DNA of 6,758 bases from Glaciecola sp964643575 (GCA_964643575.1 CAZXTD010000203.1:1-6758); one strand, 5' to 3'; shown: positions 1 through 6,524, counted from the first letter of the stretch. Program-made: numbers and translations. The notes: a model not told the origin generated them from the letters alone.

Positions 1-1813
1 TCATGTCGTCAAACTCGTCTACTATAACGACAATTGCTGGGAGTTTTTCTAACTCAGGAGCGCTTGGCTCCATGCTTTGTTCTGGTTTCCAAAGCGGGTC
101 GAGAATGGGCTGGCCAGCTTCTTTTGCTTTGGCGACTTTACGGTTATAGCCTTTGAGGTTTCTGACGCCTAGTGCCGACATTAGGCGATAACGTCTCTCC
201 ATTTCACCTACACACCAGCGAAGCGCATTAGAAGCTTCTTTCATATCGGTAACGACTTCCGCTAACAAATGCGGAATTCCTTCATACACCGACAATTCGA
301 GCATTTTAGGATCGATCATGATTAAGCGAACGTCTTCTGGCGTCGACTTATAAAGCAAACTCAATATCATAACGTTAACGCCAACCGATTTTCCCGAGCC
401 CGTAGTACCTGCAACTAATAGATGCGGCATACTCGCTAAATCAACAACAACAGGCTCACCGCTAATATCGGCACCGAGCACCATAGTCAAAGGTGACGGA
501 TTGTTCTGAAAAGCCTCACAGCCAATCACTTCACTCAAACGCACCATCTCTCGATGTTTGTTGGGTAGCTCAAGCCCTATAACAGACTTCCCGGGAATAA
601 CTTCTACTACACGCACTGAAATGGCAGACATCGCTCTAGCTAAGTCTTTAGCTAGCGTTGTAATCTTGCTCACTTTAATACCCGGAGCGAGATCTAACTC
701 AAATCGAGTAATAACAGGGCCAGGTAACACGTCTACTACGTTTGCTTGTATATTAAAATCGGCTAGCTTGGCTTCAAGTAGTCTTGAAATTTGTTGTAGC
801 TCTTCTTCGGTAATCGGGTTTTCTTTTTTGTTTGCGCGCTCTAGTAAATCAAAAGAAGGCAATGGCGCCATCTCAGAAGCAGTTACACTAGGTGGAGCAT
901 CTACTTGTTGAGTAGCATCGACTGACGCGTCATCACTTTTTACCGCTTGTTTTTCAAATACAGAGTCTGCGGGAACAACGGGCGTTGCGGTTTTTACAGG
1001 AGCAGGCTTTACGTCTTCGTCCCATACCTTTTGCAAGACTTCTTCAGGAATACTAAAGCTCGGTTCTTGCTTGACTTTAGGGGGTGGCTCAGCCCGTAAA
1101 CTTGTAATTTTAACTTGGCCTTGGGCTTCTTCTTTTGCATTTGGCTCTTTATTTCTCTTATCAAAGCCTTGCTCATCAAATTCACGCTTATCGTCTTGTT
1201 GTGGCTTATTTAGTTTTGGCATAGTCAACGCTTTAGGCGCAGAAATAAGCTTTTTAGACGCAAAAATAAAACCTGCACCAATTGAATCAACGAGTTTAAA
1301 CCAAGATATGCCTGTTGCTAGCGTGAACCCGGTACAAAAGAAACAAAGCAATAACAGGATTGAACCTACAAAATTAAAATAAGGAACAAGAGCCGCACTG
1401 ATAATATCGCCCATTGCGCCGCCTGCTGATACGCCGTAAAAATCATCAAAATTAATACTCGCAATACCAGTAAAACCAAATACCAATAACAAGACGCCGA
1501 TTAAGCGAAGCGCTATCGTTAAATAATCGAGCTCTATTAGGCTTTTGATATGTAAAAACATGAACCAGCCAGCAAAGGCCAATACAAAAGGAACTAAAAA
1601 CGCAGTAATGCCAAACGTAAAAAGCAATACATCGGCAACATAAGCGCCCACCGGGCCAACCATGTTTTGCACATCAGACTCTAGACCTGCTTGACTCCAA
1701 CCCGGGTCAGCCGGATGAAAAGATGCAAGCGCGACGAGTACAAAGAATGAAAAGGCGCAGGACATAATCATTCCTACTTCCATTATGCGCTGTACACCCG
1801 ATAATCTTGCCAT
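1..1813 (-). CDS. ftsK: DNA translocase FtsK (N-terminal 604 codons, 3' end beyond the window)
   Basis: FtsK is a septum-anchored hexameric DNA pump. Its N-terminus joins the divisome, and its motor moves chromosome termini to dif for XerCD resolution. The reading frame is open from the ATG at 1811-1813 to the left edge, with no stop or frameshift. Four membrane segments are visible at about residues 13-32, 62-87, 100-120 and 149-171. A charged, Pro/Gln/Lys-rich linker spans about 185-316. The motor starts near PLPSFDLLE (317). Walker A is GTTGSGKS (469-476, Lys475) and Walker B is VDEFDDM (598-604). The rest of the motor and the gamma DNA-reading domain lie off the window. The linker is far shorter than the several hundred residues of E. 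coli FtsK. Walker B reads DEFDD where the family normally has DEFAD. The start is supported by N-terminal similarity to E. coli (FHPADPGWSQ against FNPSDPSWSQ); the ribosome site is weak. lrp lies just upstream on the same strand, as in E. coli. Confidence 0.96.
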   Translation of the reverse strand, partial: MARLSGVQRIMEVGMIMSCAFSFFVLVALASFHPADPGWSQAGLESDVQNMVGPVGAYVADVLLFTFGITAFLVPFVLAFAGWFMFLHIKSLIELDYLTIALRLIGVLLLVFGFTGIASINFDDFYGVSAGGAMGDIISAALVPYFNFVGSILLLLCFFCTGFTLATGISWFKLVDSIGAGFIFASKKLISAPKALTMPKLNKPQQDDKREFDEQGFDKRNKEPNAKEEAQGQVKITSLRAEPPPKVKQEPSFSIPEEVLQKVWDEDVKPAPVKTATPVVPADSVFEKQAVKSDDASVDATQQVDAPPSVTASEMAPLPSFDLLERANKKENPITEEELQQISRLLEAKLADFNIQANVVDVLPGPVITRFELDLAPGIKVSKITTLAKDLARAMSAISVRVVEVIPGKSVIGLELPNKHREMVRLSEVIGCEAFQNNPSPLTMVLGADISGEPVVVDLASMPHLLVAGTTGSGKSVGVNVMILSLLYKSTPEDVRLIMIDPKMLELSVYEGIPHLLAEVVTDMKEASNALRWCVGEMERRYRLMSALGVRNLKGYNRKVAKAKEAGQPILDPLWKPEQSMEPSAPELEKLPAIVVIVDEFDDM

Positions 1814-1878
1814 AACTATTCTGATATCTCTTTGGACATTTAATTTTTTGAAAATACCTAATTTATCTTCGAAATCTT

Positions 1879-1908
1879 AGCATAAAGATGTCGCCTAAAC
1901 AGCTTCAA
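1879..1908 (-). promoter_or_regulatory. candidate sigma70 promoter for ftsK
   Basis: On the minus strand, TTGAAG (1908-1903) is followed after 18 nt by TATGCT (1884-1879), a moderate match to the -35 and -10 consensus. It lies in the 98-bp gap between lrp and ftsK and would start transcription about 60 nt before the ftsK ATG. No terminator hairpin is visible after lrp, so read-through from lrp is also possible. This rests on pattern matching only. Confidence 0.3.
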
Positions 1909-1911
1909 AGC

Positions 1912-2397
1912 TTACTTTAAGTTAATTTTTATATTTGCAGTATGTTTGACTTCTTCCATCACAACATATGTCCTAGATTCGCTTACTCCGGGCAATCTCA
2001 ATAGTGTATCCCCCAGTAATTTGCGATAACTCGACATATCAGCGACGCGAGTCTTTAACAAGAAGTCAAAATTACCTGAAACAAGGTGGCACTCTTGAAT
2101 ATCGTCATGTTCTTGAACCGCCGCAGAAAATTCTGCAAAAATATCAACCGAAGTTTTAGTGAGTGTGATTTCAACAAAAACCAACATGGATGCACCAAGC
2201 TTATTAGGGTCGAGCCTTGCATTGTAGGCAAGAATATAACCTTGCTGTTCAAGTCTTTTTACTCTTTCTAAACAGGGGCTTGGACTTAAGCCTACCTCTT
2301 TGGATAGTTCAACGTTCGATATCTTGCTGTTTTTTTGCAGCTCAATCAAAATACGGCGGTCTATTCTATCGATATGTTTTGGCGTTTTAACTAACAA
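1912..2397 (-). CDS. lrp: Leucine-responsive regulatory protein Lrp
   Basis: Lrp is a global DNA-binding regulator of amino-acid metabolism whose binding responds to leucine and alanine. The 161-residue product closely matches E. coli Lrp (164 aa). A winged helix-turn-helix lies at about residues 27-48, in SNVELSKEVGLSPSPCLERV. The C-terminal RAM effector and oligomerisation domain (about 65-150) holds the signature stretches LVFVEITL, IQECHLVSG, FLLKTRV and LRLPGV. This similarity marks it as the global Lrp rather than a local AsnC-type paralogue. There is no ATG near the N-terminus. The frame is closed upstream by TAA at 2410-2412, leaving TTG (2395-2397, used here) or a rarer ATT (2401-2403) as start, and no clear Shine-Dalgarno is seen. 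The gene is divergent from ald and is followed by ftsK in the same direction, as in E. coli. Autoregulation is expected from the family. Confidence 0.96.
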   Translation of the reverse strand: MLVKTPKHIDRIDRRILIELQKNSKISNVELSKEVGLSPSPCLERVKRLEQQGYILAYNARLDPNKLGASMLVFVEITLTKTSVDIFAEFSAAVQEHDDIQECHLVSGNFDFLLKTRVADMSSYRKLLGDTLLRLPGVSESRTYVVMEEVKHTANIKINLK

Positions 2398-2525
2398 ATT
2401 AATATGCCGTTAGATAATTAATAATCAACATATAATACCGTAAATAGACTAAATTCAAAATTTTTATTTTTATCAAATACATTACAATCTTGTTTTTAAT
2501 TTTATTCAATAAAGAGATTGCGTCG
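2398..2525. promoter_or_regulatory. divergent lrp/ald promoter region with Lrp-like half-sites
   Basis: This strongly AT-rich spacer must carry the promoters of both lrp (leftward) and ald (rightward). For ald there are two candidate -10 boxes: a perfect TATAAT (2431-2436) with a poor -35, and TACAAT (2483-2488) placed 16 nt after TTTTTA (2461-2466). For lrp, TATTAT (2437-2432, minus) lies downstream of TTGAAT with 15-nt spacing. Two sequences fit the first half of the E. coli Lrp consensus (YAGHAWATTW) at 9 of 10 positions. They are TAGATAATTA at 2411-2420 (plus) and TAGTCTATTT at 2451-2442 (minus), facing each other around the -10 boxes. AAAGAG at 2511-2516 is a good ribosome site for ald. 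The location as a control region is certain; the exact boxes are inferred. Confidence 0.6.
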
Positions 2526-3656
2526 ATGATTGTAGGTGTACCTAAAGAAATAAAAAACCATGAATACCGTGTTGGTCTAACTCCGGCAGCGGTCAAAGAG
2601 TTTGTAAGTTGTGGCCATCAAGTATTAGTGCAGACTGATGCAGGCACAGCAATCAGTTTTACTAACGATTTGTACATTCAAGCTGGTGCACAAATTATCG
2701 ACACTGCCGAAGAAATCTTCGCCCAAGCTGAGATGATTGTAAAAGTTAAAGAGCCGCAGCCTAATGAATGTAAAATGTTGCGCGAAGGGCAAATTCTTTA
2801 CACCTATTTGCATCTTGCTCCTGATCCAGTGCAAACCGAACTTTTAGTGGCATCTAAAGCGACTTGTATTGCTTACGAAACAGTAACCGACCGTTTTGGC
2901 GGGCTACCATTGCTAGCACCTATGAGCGAGGTCGCTGGCCGTATGTCTATTCAGGCGGGTGCACATTATCTTGAAAAGGCGCATGGCGGAAGCGGCACTC
3001 TTTTAGGTGGCGTACCTGGCGTTGCTTCTGGCAAAGTATTAATTATCGGCGGCGGTGTGGTAGGTATTAACGCAGCTAAAATGGCAGTCGGTTTAGGCGC
3101 AGATGTTACCCTTCTCGACCGCTCTCTTCCTCGCCTGCGCGAAATTGATGACATCTTTAACTCACAAATTAAAACGGTATATTCCACCGAAGATGCTATA
3201 GAGCTTTATTCGTCTCGTGCAGATTTAGTCGTGGGTGCTGTGCTTATACCTGGTGCAGCTGCGCCTAAATTATTAAACCGTGCTCATATTAAAAATATGA
3301 AGCCAGGCTCTGTTCTTGTAGATGTTGCAATTGATCAAGGCGGCTGTTTTGAAACATCAAAAGCGACTACTCATCAAGATCCTGTTTATTTGGTTGATGA
3401 CGTTGTGCATTATTGTGTAGCTAATATGCCAGGCGGCGTTGCTCGTACTTCTACTATGGCGCTCAACAATGCGACGCTTCCTTTTGGTCTTGCTTTGGCA
3501 AACAAGGGCGCTAAACAAGCAATGTTAGACGACGCACATTTGCTTGCTGGCTTAAATGTACACAAAGGGCTTGTTACATACAAAGCAGTAGTTGACGCAT
3601 TAGGTGACCAACTGAATCTGACTTACGCTGATGCTCGTGAGGCGCTGCAGTCTTAA
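2526..3656 (+). CDS. ald: NAD-dependent alanine dehydrogenase
   Basis: The enzyme catalyses reversible oxidative deamination of L-alanine to pyruvate, ammonium and NADH in the cytoplasm. At 376 residues it matches the family length (B. subtilis Ald is about 378) and begins with the typical MIVGVPKEIKNHEYRVGLTP. All key residues are present at canonical numbers: Arg15 and Lys75 (pyruvate binding), catalytic His96 in TYLHL, the Rossmann motif GGGVVG at 175-180 with Asp198 for the NAD ribose, and Asp270 in VDVAIDQGG. The frame extends upstream to a TTG at 2490. The ATG at 2526 is preferred because it fits the family N-terminus and has AAAGAG 9 nt upstream. The gene is divergent from lrp, which suggests Lrp control, and is followed by a hairpin at 3670-3687. 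Exact numbering of the active-site residues makes a transhydrogenase or saccharopine-dehydrogenase assignment unlikely. Confidence 0.97.
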   Translation: MIVGVPKEIKNHEYRVGLTPAAVKEFVSCGHQVLVQTDAGTAISFTNDLYIQAGAQIIDTAEEIFAQAEMIVKVKEPQPNECKMLREGQILYTYLHLAPDPVQTELLVASKATCIAYETVTDRFGGLPLLAPMSEVAGRMSIQAGAHYLEKAHGGSGTLLGGVPGVASGKVLIIGGGVVGINAAKMAVGLGADVTLLDRSLPRLREIDDIFNSQIKTVYSTEDAIELYSSRADLVVGAVLIPGAAAPKLLNRAHIKNMKPGSVLVDVAIDQGGCFETSKATTHQDPVYLVDDVVHYCVANMPGGVARTSTMALNNATLPFGLALANKGAKQAMLDDAHLLAGLNVHKGLVTYKAVVDALGDQLNLTYADAREALQS

Positions 3657-3669
3657 TTAACCTTTAAAT

Positions 3670-3687
3670 GGGCGCCTAATCGCGCCC
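3670..3687 (+). terminator. probable terminator of ald
   Basis: A perfect 6-bp GC-rich stem (GGGCGC pairing with GCGCCC) encloses a 6-nt CTAATC loop, 13 nt after the ald stop codon. It is followed by a loosely T-rich stretch ending in TTTT about 20 nt later. The U-tract is weak for an intrinsic terminator, so efficiency may be modest or Rho may assist. Confidence 0.5.
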
Positions 3688-3802
3688 TGTGTTGATGATT
3701 TTGGGGGGTAAGTTTAGCATTTCTTGAGTATCCATTTGGATGTAGTGTCGTTTAAGTTATTGAATGTAAAATATAAATATTACTCATTATTTCCCTCCCC
3801 AT

Positions 3803-3908
3803 CGTCATCCTTGCGCAGGCAAGGACCCCCTAAACACTCATTAAGAATTTATAAAAACTTTGAATTCGGCGGATGATTTGGGAGGTATTTGCCTTCTCAA
3901 ATATGACG
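3803..3908. repeat. REP/MITE-like element with inverted terminal hairpins
   Basis: This 106-bp element lies between the convergent ald and pyrF genes. Its left end (3803-3827) reads CGTCAT, a 16-nt hairpin CCTTGC-GCAG-GCAAGG, then ACC. Its right end (3884-3908) is the inverted counterpart: GGT, a 16-nt hairpin ATTTG-CCTTCT-CAAAT, then ATGACG. The two 25-nt ends match at 19 positions after reverse complementing. Four of the six differences are the two outer stem pairs, changed on both sides so pairing is kept. Weaker similarity continues about 10 nt inward (C-rich stretch then AAA). There is no ORF inside and no clear target duplication. The layout resembles paired REP (BIME) or small MITE elements. 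It lies about 50 nt past the pyrF stop and could act as a 3' mRNA barrier, since no conventional pyrF terminator is visible. The rest of the gap (3688-3802 and 3909-3958) shows nothing I can assign. Confidence 0.7.
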
Positions 3909-3958
3909 TAGTCAGGCAACTCTGAGAAGATGAAGTTCATACTTTGGCTAGTGTTCTA

Positions 3959-4672
3959 TCACTTATTCAACGATTCATTTATCGCTTTGAGAACTTCGCT
4001 CGGATTTTTAGCTCGGGTAATTGGGCGACCAATTACCAGATAGTCCACGCCAGCATCAATAGCTGAGTCGGGAGTCATAATCCGTTTTTGGTCGTCGCTG
4101 TTACTACCTTTAGGTCTTATACCTGGCGTGACTAGTTTAAATTCTTCTGATACTTTTTGACGTAGCATTAGGGCTTCTTTTGCCGAACATACGACGCCAT
4201 CTGCGCCTGACTCTTCGCTGAGTATTGCAAGCTCGGCAACTTTTGAAGCAATGTCAGTAGATTGATAAACGTCTTTGAACTGTCGTTCGTCCATGCTCGT
4301 GAGAATAGTCACGGCGGTCAACAATGGTGGCGTCTTAACGATTTGTGTGGCTGATTTCGCTGCGCTAATCATGTCTTTGCCGCCGCTGGCGTGCACGTTT
4401 ACCATCCAAACGCCTAAGTGGCTGGCTGCTTCAACTGCTTTTGCTACTGTATTGGGAATATCGTGAAATTTGAGATCGAGAAACACCGAAAAACCTTGGT
4501 CTACAAGAAACCTCACCCAATCAGGACCAAATAAAGTAAACATTTCTTTGCCTACTTTTAGTCTGCAATCGCTCGGTGATAATTGACTTAAAAGGTGTTT
4601 GGCAGCTGCAATCTCGTTAAAATCAAGTGCAACGATTACAGCGGGGTCTTGGTTAAAATCTCTGTTTGGCAT
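3959..4672 (-). CDS. pyrF: Orotidine 5'-phosphate decarboxylase
   Basis: PyrF converts OMP to UMP, the last step of de novo pyrimidine synthesis, as a cytoplasmic (beta/alpha)8-barrel dimer. The 237-residue product matches bacterial PyrF throughout. It has Asp17 in VALDF, Lys39 in RLKVGKEMFTLFG, the catalytic Asp66-x-Lys68-x-x-Asp71 tetrad segment in LDLKFHDIPNT, WMVNVHASGG, DGVVCSA, the phosphate-binding LVTPGIRP, and GVDYLVIGRPI near the end. The frame continues upstream to a TTG at 4702, but the ATG at 4670-4672 is chosen. It gives the usual N-terminal length and has AGGGA about 10 nt upstream, whereas the TTG has no ribosome site. The gene lies 66 bp after lapB on the same strand and ends with tandem stops (TGA TAG). 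It is convergent with ald. Confidence 0.97.
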   Translation of the reverse strand: MPNRDFNQDPAVIVALDFNEIAAAKHLLSQLSPSDCRLKVGKEMFTLFGPDWVRFLVDQGFSVFLDLKFHDIPNTVAKAVEAASHLGVWMVNVHASGGKDMISAAKSATQIVKTPPLLTAVTILTSMDERQFKDVYQSTDIASKVAELAILSEESGADGVVCSAKEALMLRQKVSEEFKLVTPGIRPKGSNSDDQKRIMTPDSAIDAGVDYLVIGRPITRAKNPSEVLKAINESLNK

Positions 4673-4738
4673 AACAGTTATGTCCCTATCTAATAAATAC
4701 AAACGAACTGGTAAGTAATCAGATGCTGACTAAATGAC

Positions 4739-5908
4739 CTATTCTCCGTCTAAGCCCTTAATAGGCTTAAGTACCGACCACTTTTTACATGATGGACAAA
4801 GCCAATATAATTGGCGGCCTGAAAATCCGCAGCTCTGACAGCGATACTTAGGGCGTTGTGCAATTTGTTTGTCTATGAGTTGGTGCAAATGATCAATACT
4901 GTTTTGTGTACGCTCGTCTGCAAGCATTTTCTGGTATAAAGATAATAATGATTTAAACCCGCGCATAGTGGGGTGATTTTTTAACTGCTTAAGCAATGTA
5001 TCAACCGCGGGTTCTATGTCACCCTTGCGTGCTAAGATGTTCACCTTTGCAATATAAGAAGATGCACATTTTTGCCAATAGGGTTCGAGAATTTTTTCTA
5101 GCCTATCCCAACCATCTATTTTGCCTGCACTGGTTTCAAGCAAAGGTATTGCTTCACTTAACCAATCTATATCGCGTTTGGGAATTTCAGTGAGGTAATC
5201 CATGGCTTGTTCAAACTGTTCTTGTTTTACAGCAAGCTTACCAAGTTCAAGCCATGCACGAACTTGCTTGCCTTCCACCATCACCGCTTTTTTCAGCGTG
5301 GTTTGAGCTTCATCAAGCTGACCGTCTGCAATAAGGTCTATCGCTTGCTCACAATAAAAATGCGAAAGTAATAAATATAGATGTTCATCGCTGGGCGTAA
5401 CTTTTAAGCCCCTGCTCGCCAGTTCAACGGCCTTATTCCACTCTTTGGTGACTTGATAAATACTGAATAACTTTTGTTGGGCAACGTTGAAGTGTTTATC
5501 ATTTTCGAGTAATTGTAAAAAAACGCCTTCTGCCCTTTCTAAAAATCCGGCGAGTAAATAATCTGTGCCGAGTTCAACAAGCGCTAAGGCCTCTTGTCGT
5601 TTATTTATTTCGTCACGGCTTATTAGGTTTTGGTGGACGCGTATAGCTCGGTCTAACTCTCCGCGGTGGCGAAAAAAGTTGCCCATGGCAATGTGTGTTT
5701 CAATTGTGTCGTTGTTAACGCTGATCATTTTTATTAATGTATCAACGGCTTTGTCGGGCTCATCACTAAGGAGAAAGTTTAAGCCTTTGTAATAATGGTT
5801 AGACATAATGGATGATTGTTTACGCTGAGCGTTGCGTAAACTATTTCGGCCCATCACCCATCCGTAAGCAGCGGCAACGGGTAACAATAGAAAAAGAAGT
5901 TCTACCAT
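4739..5908 (-). CDS. lapB: Lipopolysaccharide assembly protein B (TPR and rubredoxin-type metal-binding protein)
   Basis: LapB (formerly YciM) is an inner-membrane-anchored cytoplasmic protein that, in E. coli, presents LpxC to the FtsH protease and so limits LPS synthesis. The product is 389 residues, the same length as E. coli LapB. It starts with the near-identical anchor MVELLFLLLPVAAAYGW (membrane segment about 2-19). A long series of TPR helices follows (about 35-340), for example HIAMGNFFRHRGELDRAIRVHQ and LVELGTDYLLAGFLERAEGVF. The C-terminal rubredoxin-like knuckle has Cys357-x2-Cys360 and Cys371-x2-Cys374, ending in KPIKGLDG. All four metal ligands are kept. The start codon directly abuts the lapA stop (TAAATG), indicating translational coupling. 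pyrF lies downstream. Confidence 0.97.
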   Translation of the reverse strand: MVELLFLLLPVAAAYGWVMGRNSLRNAQRKQSSIMSNHYYKGLNFLLSDEPDKAVDTLIKMISVNNDTIETHIAMGNFFRHRGELDRAIRVHQNLISRDEINKRQEALALVELGTDYLLAGFLERAEGVFLQLLENDKHFNVAQQKLFSIYQVTKEWNKAVELASRGLKVTPSDEHLYLLLSHFYCEQAIDLIADGQLDEAQTTLKKAVMVEGKQVRAWLELGKLAVKQEQFEQAMDYLTEIPKRDIDWLSEAIPLLETSAGKIDGWDRLEKILEPYWQKCASSYIAKVNILARKGDIEPAVDTLLKQLKNHPTMRGFKSLLSLYQKMLADERTQNSIDHLHQLIDKQIAQRPKYRCQSCGFSGRQLYWLCPSCKKWSVLKPIKGLDGE

Positions 5909-6172
5909 TTAGTTCGGTTTCTCTACAGATAATTTGTCGAGGCGTCGTTTCATGTGGGCAAAACGTAATTTTAATGCCAGATATTTAGTCAGCATGGTAC
6001 TGATACCAACAAAAATTCCCAAACCAATACAAATTGCCATTAACACAGAAATACGTAAATCAATTTGAGCAATCAAATAATTAATTGTGACAATCTCATT
6101 ATTGCGCGCACCGACCACAATTGCTGTGAGCAGTAATACAATAACAACAATAAATAGGATAATTCCTTTCAT
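5909..6172 (-). CDS. lapA: Lipopolysaccharide assembly protein A (DUF1049)
   Basis: LapA (formerly YciS) is a small inner-membrane partner of LapB in LPS assembly control. The 87-residue product has two hydrophobic segments, at about residues 3-22 and 42-62. Between them is the family signature NNEIVTINYLIAQIDLRIS, which aligns with E. coli NYLLAQGEYRIS. A basic cytoplasmic tail with coiled-coil character (KLRFAHMKRRLDKL) follows. It is somewhat shorter than E. coli LapA (about 102 aa), the difference being in the variable C-terminus. The ATG is preceded by AGGAAAGGT, a strong ribosome site. It lies 73 bp after ihfB and its stop abuts the lapB ATG. Confidence 0.93.
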   Translation of the reverse strand: MKGIILFIVVIVLLLTAIVVGARNNEIVTINYLIAQIDLRISVLMAICIGLGIFVGISTMLTKYLALKLRFAHMKRRLDKLSVEKPN

Positions 6173-6191
6173 ACCTTTCCTATTGATAGAT

Positions 6192-6225
6192 GGCCGCTTT
6201 GCCGATTTTACAAAGCAATTCGGCC
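6192..6225 (-). other. stem-loop in the ihfB-lapA spacer
   Basis: GCTTTG (6196-6201) and CAAAGC (6211-6216) form a 6-bp stem with a 9-nt loop. The flanking GGCC segments (6192-6195 and 6222-6225) can extend it across a 5-nt bulge. No U-tract follows on the minus strand, so it does not look like a terminator. It could be an RNA processing or partial attenuation site between ihfB and lapA, or chance. Confidence 0.3.
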
Positions 6226-6245
6226 AACAAAAATTTGGTTAAGCT

Positions 6246-6524
6246 CTATAGATCGACGCGATCTCTTAGCTCTTTGCCAGCTTTAAAGTGTGGAACATGC
6301 TTGCCGGTAAGGTTTACGGTCTCGCCTGTTTTTGGGTTTCTGCCCACTCTTGGTGCTCTGTAATGCAGAGAAAAACTGCCAAAACCACGAATTTCGATTC
6401 TGTCACCGCGTTGTAGCGTTTGTGCCATTTGTTCGAGTAATTCTTTAACCGCGTCTTCCAATTCTTTACCTTGGATATCTTGGTTTTTTAAGGCTAAACG
6501 TTCAATGAGTTCTGATTTGGTCAC
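6246..6524 (-). CDS. ihfB: Integration host factor subunit beta
   Basis: IHF beta pairs with IhfA to form the sequence-specific DNA-bending nucleoid protein used in recombination, replication and transcription. The 92-residue product is nearly identical to E. coli IhfB (94 aa) over MTKSELIERLA, the DNA-binding core RIEIRGFGSFSLHYRAPR, and the arm tip GRNPKTGE with intercalating Pro64. Arg46, a known DNA contact, is present. The RGFGSF-HYRAPR context and Arg46 favour IHF beta over HU. Translation begins at GTG (6522-6524), preceded by GGAG at 7-nt spacing. The gene follows rpsA, as in most gammaproteobacteria, but a strong terminator separates the two, so a separate promoter in 6525-6600 is likely. 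Confidence 0.97.
   Translation of the reverse strand: MTKSELIERLALKNQDIQGKELEDAVKELLEQMAQTLQRGDRIEIRGFGSFSLHYRAPRVGRNPKTGETVNLTGKHVPHFKAGKELRDRVDL

Noticed and set aside
558..911. Plus-strand open frame of 117 codons
   Set aside because: It lies entirely inside ftsK on the opposite strand, is Ser-rich with no recognisable domain, and the ftsK frame is clearly coding.
1071..1382. Plus-strand open frame of 103 codons
   Set aside because: It is antisense to the low-complexity ftsK linker and membrane region and has no protein-like features.
1897..1911. AGCTT-TG-AAGCT hairpin just after lrp as a terminator
   Set aside because: It is a five-pair stem with a two-base loop and no U-tract; not a credible terminator.
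2490..2525. Extended TTG start for ald adding 12 residues
   Set aside because: The extra residues are not part of the family N-terminus, and the ribosome site AAAGAG is correctly placed only for the ATG at 2526.
3731..3742. Small ATCCA-TT-TGGAT hairpin after ald
   Set aside because: The 2-nt loop is too tight and the stem short and AT-rich; likely chance.
3802..3830. Single REP-like hairpin as the start of a CRISPR repeat
   Set aside because: There is only one inverted partner and no regular array of direct repeats and spacers.
3893..3929. CTTCTCA / TGAGAAG inverted repeat with a 23-nt loop as a pyrF terminator
   Set aside because: The loop is long, the stem is only 7 bp, no U-tract follows, and it competes with the better right-arm hairpin of the repeat element.
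4673..4702. Extended TTG start for pyrF adding 10 residues
   Set aside because: No ribosome site precedes it; the AGGGA motif serves the internal ATG, and the extension is unlike known PyrF N-termini.
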